A stretch of 64,000 nucleotides of DNA, from positions 62,001-126,000 of the forward strand of contig NZ_POWF01000002.1 in assembly GCF_002895005.1 (NCBI RefSeq). The letters run 5' to 3'. A program made the translations under genes and the position numbers. Positions 53,828 through 61,977 of the stretch are shown piece after piece. The DNA is from Hanstruepera neustonica (GTDB taxonomy: Bacteria > Bacteroidota > Bacteroidia > Flavobacteriales > Flavobacteriaceae). The notes below the pieces were generated by a model. It ran no database searches. It was not told the origin of the DNA and worked only from the letters and a program-made list of their open reading frames with translations. How positions within the stretch are numbered: the stretch's first letter is position 1; each line of letters begins with the position of its first letter.

Positions 53828-55159
53828 TTATCTGAAAAAACTTTTCACTTTATGGATTATATTATTTTGTCTAACAAATAATAATACAACAAAAAACATC
53901 ATAAAATCAAATGGATAGCTATATCTGTCATTAGTTCCATAGGTTACCATAGCTTGCAACAAAGCTGGTACCATGACAAAAGAAACAAGAATAAAAGTTA
54001 TGTCCACTTGCCTATTAACAATTGAACGATAAAACACCATTATACTGATACCTATGAATGCAATTACAATTGCGTACAAGATTATTTTTTGCACACGCCA
54101 AATGTTATCAAAAACTTGAAAAGCCGAATGAAATCGGAAATTATCTTCATTCCAATCAAGAGCAGGCTTCCAGAAATCCAGACCAGAACGAAAAAAAACC
54201 TGTTTTAGGTAATCTTTTGGGTTGGCTGCTACAGTTGCTTTGGCAAATTCACCCAATTCATGAGACAGTTCTTCAAAACTTAAATTGTATTTATCAAAAA
54301 CTCTTCCTTCTCCATAAGCATTCCAAATACTCATAGCCACATCCCTATTCTCTGCAATTGTTTTATTTCTGTATTGAGCATAAGGTTGCCCAATCCACTG
54401 GTATTCCTCTGGCGCCTTTTCTGCAAAATAGACACAATTTTGAGACATATTCAACCCTAAAAATGTTGTTGAAACAAAATAGCCCGTATTTAATTTGTTG
54501 ACATAGGACCAACCAAAATATACCAACAGAGGAAATATTAAAAGAATTAATTTTTTATTTATTATCCTATTAAGATTAAAATCTTTTAAGGTATACAATC
54601 CATAAATTAAGAATGGCCAATAGGCGAAAAAAGGTTTGATCAATACCAAATAACCCAATACGGCTCCCAAAATCAATTCCGTCTTTATTGTATTACTATT
54701 TCTGTAACTAGGACTTGTTATGAAATAGACAATAAAAGAGGTGCAAAACAAGGTCAAACTTTCCAATAGAATGGAAGTTTCATAAAAAAACACATTTAGA
54801 AATGACTGTAAAAAAAGGACAACGTAAAAACTATGTCTTCTACTAAACTTCAAGTTAATCAACGTTTTATACCAAAATAAGGAAGCAATTGTTCCCATTA
54901 TAAACTGATATATTACAGCTATTTTTACTTTTCCTGCCGCAAACAGTATTAACAAAGGATAGCCTGGACTTCGCTTACCATCATAACCTTCCAATGACAG
55001 CGTAGATAATTTTTTAGCCAATCGAAAATAGCTGCCCGAATCAGGAAATGCACTCTCACTTGGATAGACTATTAAAAATAAAAGCAACCTAATACCCAAG
55101 CCAATAATTAATAAGTATAGTAGGTTTTTATCCTTAAAAAAATTATGAATTACACGCAT
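53828..55159 (-). CDS. Polytopic GT-C-like glycosyltransferase (copy B)
   Basis: A 443-aa membrane protein with about 10 helices, paralogous to the protein at 40043-41383. Shared features in order are: FPDSGSYFRLAKKLSTLSL then GKRSPGYPLLIL; FFYETSILLESL; GYFVSTTFLGLNMSQ; AEKAPEEY; DYLKQVFF; and TYGTNDRYSYPF near the end. The acidic FPD loop suggests a GT-C enzyme using a polyprenyl-phosphate sugar. No GT2 synthase is directly attached here, unlike copy A. A TACTTTTG promoter element lies 15 bases upstream of the ATG. Confidence 0.75.
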   Translation of the reverse strand: MRVIHNFFKDKNLLYLLIIGLGIRLLLFLIVYPSESAFPDSGSYFRLAKKLSTLSLEGYDGKRSPGYPLLILFAAGKVKIAVIYQFIMGTIASLFWYKTLINLKFSRRHSFYVVLFLQSFLNVFFYETSILLESLTLFCTSFIVYFITSPSYRNSNTIKTELILGAVLGYLVLIKPFFAYWPFLIYGLYTLKDFNLNRIINKKLILLIFPLLVYFGWSYVNKLNTGYFVSTTFLGLNMSQNCVYFAEKAPEEYQWIGQPYAQYRNKTIAENRDVAMSIWNAYGEGRVFDKYNLSFEELSHELGEFAKATVAANPKDYLKQVFFRSGLDFWKPALDWNEDNFRFHSAFQVFDNIWRVQKIILYAIVIAFIGISIMVFYRSIVNRQVDITFILVSFVMVPALLQAMVTYGTNDRYSYPFDFMMFFVVLLFVRQNNIIHKVKSFFR

Positions 55160-55173
55160 TAAAAGGCTTTTTT

Positions 55174-55181
55174 CAAAAGTA
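55174..55181 (-). promoter_or_regulatory. -7 element for GT-C copy B
   Basis: TACTTTTG on the minus strand matches TAnnTTTG exactly. It lies 14 bases upstream of the ATG at 55159, so the 5' leader would be very short. No convincing -33 element is seen. Confidence 0.45.
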
Positions 55182-55231
55182 ACACCATCAAGAACCTCTT
55201 GTTTAAGCTACTTTTGTAAATATAGTGAAGT

Positions 55232-55462
55232 CTATTTTTTCTTGAGCACTAAATAATAGAGATTTATGAATACGATAGCCGCATTAGAGATGATTATTGG
55301 CCACGATGTTTGAAGCATAAATCCATAAATAACAAACAATATACACCCAATAGAATTGACAATTCGCAGCATTCTAACATCTTTCATCATAAATGAAATC
55401 AATAAAGCTGCCATAGCAGCATAGCCAACCCATTCCGTTAAGGAAACTCCCAATAGTTCCAT
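55232..55462 (-). CDS. YgjV-like small membrane protein
   Basis: A 76-aa protein with two or three hydrophobic helices: EWVGYAAMAALLISFMM, then IVNSIGCILFVIYGFML, and a C-terminal IIISNAAIVFINLYYLVL. The pattern fits the inner-membrane YgjV family, whose fold resembles half of a SWEET/PQ-loop transporter. The function is unknown. The ATG at 55462 follows the typA terminator, and the gene lies between typA and the glycan locus on the same strand. Confidence 0.7.
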   Translation of the reverse strand: MELLGVSLTEWVGYAAMAALLISFMMKDVRMLRIVNSIGCILFVIYGFMLQTSWPIIISNAAIVFINLYYLVLKKK

Positions 55463-55483
55463 ATTTATATATGTTTAGATTGC

Positions 55484-55517
55484 AAAAAAAAGGAATTCTA
55501 TTTAGAATCCCTTTTTT
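55484..55517 (-). terminator. typA terminator
   Basis: GGAATTCT (55492-55499) pairs with AGAATCCC (55504-55511), one pair being G-U on the transcript, with a four-base loop. The stem is extended by A-T pairs and ends in a run of eight U (A-run 55484-55491). It starts 11 bases after the typA stop. Confidence 0.9.
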
Positions 55518-55528
55518 AACTTTTAATT

Positions 55529-57328
55529 TTAAATTGTTTTATTTCGCTTGCGATCAACTTCTTTTAGAAGGATTTTTCGCAATCTTAAGTGTTTTGGTGT
55601 TACCTCAACATATTCATCTTTTTGGATGTATTCCAAAGCTTCTTCTAGCGAAAATTTGATGGCCGGAACAATTTTAGCCTTGTCATCAGCTCCAGCTGAA
55701 CGCACGTTACTTAACTTTTTTGTTTTGGTCACGTTGACAACCATGTCATCACCTCGAGAATTTTCACCAATCACCTGACCTTCATAAATATCTTCTCCTG
55801 GATCAATAAAAAACTTGCCACGTTCCTGTAATTTATCAATAGAATAAGGGATTGCTTGACCATTTTCCATAGATACCAACGAACCGTTTTGACGTTCTGG
55901 AATACCACCTTTCAATGGTTGATATTCTTTAAATCGGTGTGCCATTATAGCTTCACCCGCTGTAGCTGTCAATAATTGATTACGTAAACCTATGATACCT
56001 CTTGAAGGCACAATAAACTCACAAACCATGCGATCACCTTTGGCTTCCATACTCAACATTTCACCTTTGCGCATGGTCACCATTTCTATGGCTTTTCCTG
56101 AAACTTCTTCCGGTAAGTCAATAGTCATTTCTTCTACGGGCTCACATTTTACGCCATCAATTTCCTTAATGATAACCTGTGGTTGACCAATTTGAAGTTC
56201 ATAACCTTCACGACGCATCGTTTCAATTAACACAGATAAATGCAAGACACCACGACCAAATACCATAAATTTATCAGCACTATCTGTTTCTTCAACACGT
56301 AGCGCCAAATTCTTCTCCAATTCTTTGGTTAAACGCTCTTTAATATGTCTTGATGTCACATATTTACCGTCTTTCCCAAAGAATGGTGAATCGTTAATGG
56401 TAAACAACATACTCATCGTTGGTTCGTCAATCGCGATGGTTTTTAATCCTTCTGGATTCTCCCAATCGGCAACCGTATCACCAATTTCAAAACCTTCCAA
56501 GCCTACTATGGCACAGATATCACCTGCTTTAACTTCTTCAACTTTTTTACGACCTAAACCTTCAAAAGTATGTAACTCTTTAATTTTAGATTTTACAACG
56601 CGACCATCACGCTTAACCAACGAAATATTCTGACCTGCTTTCAATTCACCACGTGTCAAACGGCCAATCGCTATTCTTCCCGTAAACGATGAGAAATCCA
56701 ATGAGGTAATCAACATTTGTGTTGAACCTTCTTCAATTTTTGGTTCCGGAATATGCTCGATAACCATATCTAGTAATGGCTCAATATTATCAGTTTCATT
56801 CTTCCAATCGTCACTCATCCAATTGTTTTTGGCAGAACCATAAACCGTTGGAAAATCCAATTGCCACTCCTCTGCACCTAATTCAAACATCAAGTCAAAC
56901 ACCTTCTCGTGTACTTCATCTGGCGTACAGTTTTCCTTGTCAACTTTATTGATAACTGCACAGGGCTTCAACCCTAAATCAATTGCTTTTTGCAATACAA
57001 AACGGGTTTGGGGCATTGGCCCTTCAAAAGCATCAACCAACAACAAAACACCATCTGCCATATTTAAAACACGCTCTACCTCGCCACCAAAATCGGCGTG
57101 ACCAGGTGTATCAATAATGTTAATTTTGGTATCCTTGTAAACAACTGAAACGTTTTTTGACGTGATAGTAATACCACGTTCACGTTCTAAATCGTTGTTA
57201 TCCAAAATCAAATCACCCGTGTTTTCGTTTTCACGAAATAACTGACAGTGGTACATAATTTTATCAACCAAGGTTGTTTTCCCGTGGTCAACGTGCGCAA
57301 TAATTGCAATGTTTTTTATTGTAGCCAT
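55529..57328 (-). CDS. typA: Ribosome-associated GTPase TypA/BipA
   Basis: A 599-aa translational GTPase that binds ribosomes under stress and helps 50S assembly. Motifs are AHVDHGKTT (11-19), DTPGH (73-77) and NKVD (127-130). EF-G-like domains follow, then the TypA-specific C-terminal domain (GIPERQNGSLVSMENGQAIP). Length is close to the family's usual 600-610 aa. It has its own promoter (TACCTTTG) and terminator, so it is monocistronic. Confidence 0.97.
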   Translation of the reverse strand: MATIKNIAIIAHVDHGKTTLVDKIMYHCQLFRENENTGDLILDNNDLERERGITITSKNVSVVYKDTKINIIDTPGHADFGGEVERVLNMADGVLLLVDAFEGPMPQTRFVLQKAIDLGLKPCAVINKVDKENCTPDEVHEKVFDLMFELGAEEWQLDFPTVYGSAKNNWMSDDWKNETDNIEPLLDMVIEHIPEPKIEEGSTQMLITSLDFSSFTGRIAIGRLTRGELKAGQNISLVKRDGRVVKSKIKELHTFEGLGRKKVEEVKAGDICAIVGLEGFEIGDTVADWENPEGLKTIAIDEPTMSMLFTINDSPFFGKDGKYVTSRHIKERLTKELEKNLALRVEETDSADKFMVFGRGVLHLSVLIETMRREGYELQIGQPQVIIKEIDGVKCEPVEEMTIDLPEEVSGKAIEMVTMRKGEMLSMEAKGDRMVCEFIVPSRGIIGLRNQLLTATAGEAIMAHRFKEYQPLKGGIPERQNGSLVSMENGQAIPYSIDKLQERGKFFIDPGEDIYEGQVIGENSRGDDMVVNVTKTKKLSNVRSAGADDKAKIVPAIKFSLEEALEYIQKDEYVEVTPKHLRLRKILLKEVDRKRNKTI

Positions 57329-57351
57329 AATAGTGCCGTATTTTAAGCGTG

Positions 57352-57359
57352 CAAAGGTA
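57352..57359 (-). promoter_or_regulatory. -7 element of the typA promoter
   Basis: TACCTTTG on the minus strand matches TAnnTTTG exactly, 23 bases upstream of the typA ATG. It is followed by GCACG, the common Bacteroidota context. The rest of the 231-base gap to 57560 (AT-rich) shows no other clear feature. Confidence 0.65.
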
Positions 57360-57559
57360 CGTTATATTTTAATATTTAAACCATTATATTTTATTCAATT
57401 AGTTAATTAAATGTTATTGTGATTTTATATTGAAATAAAAACAAGTATACTTCGTTAAGTAATTGATTGATAGTAAATAGCCATTACTAACCAGCTCATA
57501 ACCACCCAAGGCGTTTTACTCATGTATCATAACATGTTTAACCCTTTAATTGTTTAAGA

Positions 57560-57919
57560 ATGAAACTGATTAGTAAATATTCTAAATTCACTCCCTATTT
57601 ATATTTTTTAGCGGTTATAGCCTATTGGTTTACCGATATTAATAAAAGTGAAGGACTCACAGCATATCCTATTCTACTATTGGGAATACCATTTGTTTGG
57701 CAATTAATAAAACCCAATAAACAACTCAATTTCTCATTAGGAATTATTTTTGTGTGCCTTTCGTCCTATCTCATTCTAGCTTATTTATCGGATTTGCTAC
57801 ATATCATTGATATTTCATCTTCAACCAAAACCTTTATTATTTATGGTGGCATTTTTGTCTTTACCAATTTTTTAATGGCACTTTGGATGATTCGAAATAG
57901 TCTAAAAAAAGCGTTTTAA
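57560..57919 (+). CDS. Small polytopic membrane protein, unknown
   Basis: A 119-aa protein with four hydrophobic helices (about 12-26, 35-50, 57-80 and 90-112) and a basic C-terminus (RNSLKKAF). The layout is that of a small integral membrane protein; no family motif is recognised. It lies just upstream of kdsA, whose promoter overlaps its end, so shared transcription is possible but kdsA can be expressed independently. Confidence 0.65.
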   Translation: MKLISKYSKFTPYLYFLAVIAYWFTDINKSEGLTAYPILLLGIPFVWQLIKPNKQLNFSLGIIFVCLSSYLILAYLSDLLHIIDISSSTKTFIIYGGIFVFTNFLMALWMIRNSLKKAF

Positions 57920-57925
57920 TTTGAC

Positions 57926-57933
57926 TATCTTTG
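57926..57933 (+). promoter_or_regulatory. -7 element of the kdsA promoter
   Basis: TATCTTTG matches TAnnTTTG exactly, 19 bases before the kdsA ATG and 6 bases after the stop of the preceding gene. No TTTG is present 19 bases upstream, so it may be a weak or activator-assisted promoter. Confidence 0.55.
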
Positions 57934-57952
57934 TGGCTTAAATTTTAAGCTG

Positions 57953-58774
57953 ATGAATCTTAAAGACGTTCCAAAATTGATGCATACCAATAGCAATAAT
58001 TTTTTTCTGTTGGCTGGCCCTTGTGCCATTGAAGGTGAAGACATGGCATTGCGTATAGCCGAAAAGGTTATAACTATTACCAATAACCTGCATATTCCTT
58101 ATGTCTTTAAAGGAAGTTTTAAAAAGGCTAATCGTAGTCGTATAGACAGTTTTACGGGTATTGGTGATGAAAAAGCCCTAAAAATATTACGCAAAGTATC
58201 TGAAACCTTTGATGTACCAACAGTTACGGATATCCATGAAGTATCAGATGCTAAAATGGCTGCCGAATATGTTGATGTTCTCCAAATTCCTGCATTTTTA
58301 GTGCGTCAAACCGATTTGGTTGTGGCAGCTGCCGAAACTGGCAAGGTAGTCAATTTAAAAAAGGGACAGTTTATGAGTCCCGAATCCATGAAACATGCTG
58401 TGCAAAAGGTTAAGGATACTGGTAGTGACAAGGCTTGGATAACCGATAGAGGAACCATGTTTGGCTATCAAGATATGATTGTTGATTTCCGAGGCATTCC
58501 TACTATGCGTCAATATGCACCCACTATTTTAGATGTTACCCATTCCTTACAACAGCCGAATCAATCTGTAGGTGTTACTGGTGGTAGACCAGATATGATC
58601 GAAACCATTGCTCGTGCTGGTGTCGTGAATAATGTTGATGGTCTGTTTATTGAAACTCATTTTGATCCTGCCAATGCCAAAAGTGATGGTGCCAACATGT
58701 TGCATTTGGATAATTTAGAAAATTTATTGACCAATTTAGTGGCCATTAGAAAAACCATAAACAGCTTAAAATAG
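57953..58774 (+). CDS. kdsA: 3-deoxy-8-phosphooctulonate synthase (Kdo8P synthase)
   Basis: A 273-aa cytosolic TIM-barrel enzyme that condenses arabinose-5-phosphate with PEP to Kdo-8-phosphate, the first committed step to the Kdo sugar of lipopolysaccharide. Motifs are LLAGPCAIEGEDMALRIAEK (19-38), GSFKKANRSR and the end FIETHFDPANAKSDGANML. Cys24 in GPCAIE marks the metal-dependent class (E. coli KdsA has Asn here). Kdo synthesis fits the surface-glycan genes in this window. The next gene, a GNAT protein, starts 9 bases on. Confidence 0.96.
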   Translation: MNLKDVPKLMHTNSNNFFLLAGPCAIEGEDMALRIAEKVITITNNLHIPYVFKGSFKKANRSRIDSFTGIGDEKALKILRKVSETFDVPTVTDIHEVSDAKMAAEYVDVLQIPAFLVRQTDLVVAAAETGKVVNLKKGQFMSPESMKHAVQKVKDTGSDKAWITDRGTMFGYQDMIVDFRGIPTMRQYAPTILDVTHSLQQPNQSVGVTGGRPDMIETIARAGVVNNVDGLFIETHFDPANAKSDGANMLHLDNLENLLTNLVAIRKTINSLK

Positions 58775-58783
58775 GCTATTATT

Positions 58784-59251
58784 ATGGATATTGAAATCCG
58801 CCAAGCAACTATCGAGGACATTCCAGAGATAACCACACTCTTTCGAGATACTGTTCGCGAGGTGAATTCAAAACATTATTCGGATAAACAGATTCAAACT
58901 TGGTCTGCTGGTGCCAGTGATACCCAAAAATGGGAAGAGCGCATTCACAAATGCTACTTTTTGGTTGCCGAAAGCCATGACATTATTGTTGGTTTTGCCT
59001 ATTTAAAGAATGGCAATTATTTTGATGGTTTGTTTGTTCATAAAGATTATCAACGTCAAGGTATTGCTTCAAAATTACTGCGCATTATAGAATCTAAAGT
59101 TATGATGGATGGTTTTGGTGAAATCAAATCTGATGTCAGTATTACGGCTTTGCCATTTTTTGAAAATCACTATTTCGATGTCATTAAAAAGCAGAAAAAG
59201 GTCCTTAAGGGCATGACCTTTGAAAACTATATAGTTTCAAAAGCTCTCTAA
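58784..59251 (+). CDS. GNAT family N-acetyltransferase
   Basis: A 155-aa GNAT enzyme with the acetyl-CoA-binding motif KDYQRQGIASKLLRIIESK (about 87-105). Substrate unknown. It starts 9 bases after kdsA and is probably co-transcribed with it. Its last codons overlap the convergent DUF1801 gene by 4 bases. ATG start at 58784. Confidence 0.88.
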   Translation: MDIEIRQATIEDIPEITTLFRDTVREVNSKHYSDKQIQTWSAGASDTQKWEERIHKCYFLVAESHDIIVGFAYLKNGNYFDGLFVHKDYQRQGIASKLLRIIESKVMMDGFGEIKSDVSITALPFFENHYFDVIKKQKKVLKGMTFENYIVSKAL

Positions 59252-59625
59252 ATAAACCAAGCTTTTTTACTCTGTTCCAATTGCTTGCCTGCAGCTTGTA
59301 GTAACATAACAAAGCGATGTTCATCCAAATCTTCAATGTGTTTAATTTGAATTGAACGCACCTGTTTGCGATTGTTATAATTCTGCAATTCAGGGAAATC
59401 TTTTTCCAACAAAATACCTTGAACAAAAGCCACATCTACAAAATCGGTCCCTTTTAAAATATTTATGTAAATCATAGGCTTTTTACCTATGTTATAAAAT
59501 GGGATTTTATAACTATATCGCTCTTGAACATTGGGCAACGTCTTCAATATCACCTCTCTGACATAAAGCATTATGGACCGATAGGGTTCCTTCTGTTCTA
59601 AAAAATAAGCATCAACAGGTTTCAT
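59248..59625 (-). CDS. DUF1801 (YdhG-like) family protein
   Basis: A 125-aa small protein of the DUF1801 fold: YFLEQKEPYRSIMLYVREVI, SYKIPFYNIGKKPMIYINIL and a C-terminal helix with HIEDLDEHRFVMLLQAAGKQ. The function is not established; some relatives have been called iron chaperones. It is convergent with the GNAT gene and divergent from the DUF6090 array across a 108-base spacer. That spacer has an ATTTTG motif near 59651 but no complete promoter. Confidence 0.8.
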   Translation of the reverse strand: MKPVDAYFLEQKEPYRSIMLYVREVILKTLPNVQERYSYKIPFYNIGKKPMIYINILKGTDFVDVAFVQGILLEKDFPELQNYNNRKQVRSIQIKHIEDLDEHRFVMLLQAAGKQLEQSKKAWFI

Positions 59626-59733
59626 TTAGTTACTCGGAATTGATTTTATTTTGTAAGAAATTACTAAATTACTAATCGAAAACAACCAACCAAAACTACC
59701 ACGCCATTTAATTTACTTGGAACTAACCAGTAA

Positions 59734-60447
59734 ATGCTAAAATTCTTTCGCCACATCAGGCAAAATCTTCTTGCCGAAAATAAAACAGGTAAATACCTAA
59801 AATATGCCATTGGTGAAATTGTCTTGGTCGTCATAGGTATTTTGATTGCCTTACAGATTAATAATTGGAATGACCATCGTAAAACCCAAAAATATGAACA
59901 AGAAATATTATCCTTAATAAATCAAAACCTTAAAAGTGACTCAATAGCCTTATCAATTGAATTACAAAAAGCAAAAGATGCTATTCTAACCACTGATTTA
60001 ATTCTTGAACAAGTTTCAAACGACAAATACAACGATAGTTTAAAACATTGGCTTGCAAAAATCATTTGTTTTGAAAGATTTAGAGCCAAGTCAAGTGCTT
60101 TTGAAGTTTTGAAAGCAAAGGGTATTGAAACTATTTCAGAAAATACAATTCAACAAGAATTAATAGCGTATTACGATGAAAGCCTGTATAATGTATATCA
60201 AGCAATGGAGGATGTTGAAAGTGCATTCAATCTGGATTGGGTTCCAATATTAAAATCTGACTTTAAAGATTTTCAGTGGCGAGTATCTTGTGAGCCCATT
60301 GATTCTAAAGCTTTCTTTACCAAGCCATCTACCATAACACAAATTAAATTATTTAACGATAACCGAAAGGGAAATGTTAGGCACATTGAGTCTGCTCTAA
60401 TTAAAATTACTGAAATCAGACACCTTATTAAAGTCTTGAATAAATGA
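59734..60447 (+). CDS. DUF6090-type membrane protein, array copy 1
   Basis: A 237-aa protein, first of at least six tandem paralogs. The N-terminus LKFFRHIRQNLLAENKTGKY is basic and cytosolic, followed by one membrane helix with flanks (AIGEIVLVVIGILIALQINN, about 26-45) ending in NNWN. A predicted helical extracytoplasmic domain of about 180 residues follows. The central motif AKGIETISENTIQQEL corresponds to the GNL..I.N.....L core of the other copies. This family is annotated DUF6090 in Bacteroidota, function unknown. The stop overlaps the start of copy 2 (ATGA). Confidence 0.8.
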   Translation: MLKFFRHIRQNLLAENKTGKYLKYAIGEIVLVVIGILIALQINNWNDHRKTQKYEQEILSLINQNLKSDSIALSIELQKAKDAILTTDLILEQVSNDKYNDSLKHWLAKIICFERFRAKSSAFEVLKAKGIETISENTIQQELIAYYDESLYNVYQAMEDVESAFNLDWVPILKSDFKDFQWRVSCEPIDSKAFFTKPSTITQIKLFNDNRKGNVRHIESALIKITEIRHLIKVLNK

Positions 60448-61199
60448 TAAAATTCTTTAGAAAAATACGTCAAAATATGATTAAAGAAAACAGAGTCAGC
60501 AAGTATTTGCTTTATGCCATTGGAGAAATTGTGCTAGTGGTTATTGGTATTTTGATTGCACTTCAAATCAATAATTGGAACGAAAATAGAAAATCCAATA
60601 TCCAAGAGCAGCTTTATTTAAAAAGATTACTTGTAGAGAACAATGAAGACCTTGTTACTTTTAAAAACAACATTAAAAATCTCGAAAAAGGCATTGAAAC
60701 AGATGAAGCCCTATCCAAAGCCTTAAATAACCCAAACGCTTCAGATTCCCTGGTTATTTCAGCAGCCAATGATTTTTTTGGTTACGGTAGCATCTACCCC
60801 ATTTTTACCTCTTCAACTTCTACTTTTGATGATTTATCAAGTACTGGAAATTTAAAAGTTATTCAAAACACCATTTTAAGAGACCAATTAGTTAAACACT
60901 ATGCCTTTCACAAACAAGTTTCTGAACGCATAAGAATAGGCACCGACTGGGCTTTACCTGTAGATGCGCCTTTCACCTATCAAAACAGTATAATGCGTTT
61001 TGAACCTAATTCAAATAGTTTATTTGGTAAACAAGACACAAGGGAGCTAGCACAGCATTTACTGTCAAAAAAAATTGAATATATCAATAATGCCGCTGTA
61101 CACTATTGGCTTAATAAAGATGCTATCGATCAACTACTTACTTTAATTGATGATACCGAAAGCATAGTCCAATTACTGGAAAAGGAAATAACAAACTAA
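60444..61199 (+). CDS. DUF6090-type membrane protein, array copy 2
   Basis: A 251-aa paralog. Start IKFFRKIRQNMIKENRVSKY, membrane helix AIGEIVLVVIGILIALQINN, then NWNENRKSNIQEQLYLKRLL as a probable coiled-coil entry. The core motif is STGNLKVIQNTILRDQLVKH. Bases 60460-60562 are identical to those of copy 3, pointing to recent duplication or gene conversion of the constant end, while the rest of the protein has diverged. It overlaps copy 1 by 4 bases and is 4 bases from copy 3. Confidence 0.8.
   Translation: MIKFFRKIRQNMIKENRVSKYLLYAIGEIVLVVIGILIALQINNWNENRKSNIQEQLYLKRLLVENNEDLVTFKNNIKNLEKGIETDEALSKALNNPNASDSLVISAANDFFGYGSIYPIFTSSTSTFDDLSSTGNLKVIQNTILRDQLVKHYAFHKQVSERIRIGTDWALPVDAPFTYQNSIMRFEPNSNSLFGKQDTRELAQHLLSKKIEYINNAAVHYWLNKDAIDQLLTLIDDTESIVQLLEKEITN
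60460..60562 (+). repeat. 103-bp exact repeat, unit 1 (with 61220-61322)
   Basis: These 103 bases, encoding the tail of the basic N-terminus and most of the membrane helix of copy 2, are identical to 61220-61322 in copy 3, at a distance of 760 bases. Flanking codons differ at once, including synonymous changes (TTT/TTC, AGA/CGA). The sharp edges suggest gene conversion or a young duplication. Confidence 0.9.
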
Positions 61200-61203
61200 T
61201 GTT

Positions 61204-61977
61204 ATGATAAAATTCTTCCGAAAAATACGTCAAAATATGATTAAAGAAAACAGAGTCAGCAAGTATTTGCTTTATGCCATTGGAGAAATTGTGCTAGTGG
61301 TTATTGGTATTTTGATTGCACTACAAATAAATAATAATAACGAACTAAACAAAGCACGTGAAAAAGAACTAAAGTACCTTAAAAACATCAAAACCGATTT
61401 ACTGCTTAACATTGACAACATTAATAGTTTTATTGAAAAAAGAGAAAGCTCCATTGCATCGGCCAATGTTGTTTTAGAATATTATGAAGGCAAGCCTCTT
61501 ACGGATCTTGACGACTTTAACAACCACTGTTTGAACGTGTATATTTGGCACAAATTCTATCAAATAAACAACACCTTTTTAGAGCTTACCAATTCTGGGA
61601 ATTTGGCTCTAATATCAAACGATTCCATTAAAAACCAATTGCTCAACATAGATGCACTTTACAAGGAACTAAAAGGCGAAGAAGAACACTATCGCTTTGA
61701 TACTGAAGAGCTCCTTTATGGACCCTCATTCAGAACTTTAGACCTAAACCCATTGACTAAAAAATACATCTATAATGTTACAAATGGTCAAGCAGGTGAA
61801 AACCGCGAAATCCCTAGGGCAAACTTTGAAACCATTCTTAAAGACCTAGAGCATAAAAACGGATTTGTTATGGCAGATTACGAGTTTACGGTTATGAATG
61901 GACAATTGCGTGAAATGAAAACCATGTCTGAAGAGCTCATGAAACTTATAGATAAAGAAACCCATACAGATGATTAA
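61204..61977 (+). CDS. DUF6090-type membrane protein, array copy 3
   Basis: A 257-aa paralog with the same start as copy 2. After the membrane helix the motif NNWNE has become NNNNELNKAREKELKYLKNI, losing the Trp kept in most copies. The core motif is NSGNLALISNDSIKNQLLNI. The C-terminal 130 residues differ in sequence from the other copies. It begins 4 bases after copy 2 and overlaps copy 4 by 8 bases. Confidence 0.8.
   Translation: MIKFFRKIRQNMIKENRVSKYLLYAIGEIVLVVIGILIALQINNNNELNKAREKELKYLKNIKTDLLLNIDNINSFIEKRESSIASANVVLEYYEGKPLTDLDDFNNHCLNVYIWHKFYQINNTFLELTNSGNLALISNDSIKNQLLNIDALYKELKGEEEHYRFDTEELLYGPSFRTLDLNPLTKKYIYNVTNGQAGENREIPRANFETILKDLEHKNGFVMADYEFTVMNGQLREMKTMSEELMKLIDKETHTDD
61220..61322 (+). 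repeat. 103-bp exact repeat, unit 2
   Basis: Identical to 60460-60562; see that entry. It covers codons 6 to 40 of copy 3. Confidence 0.9.
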
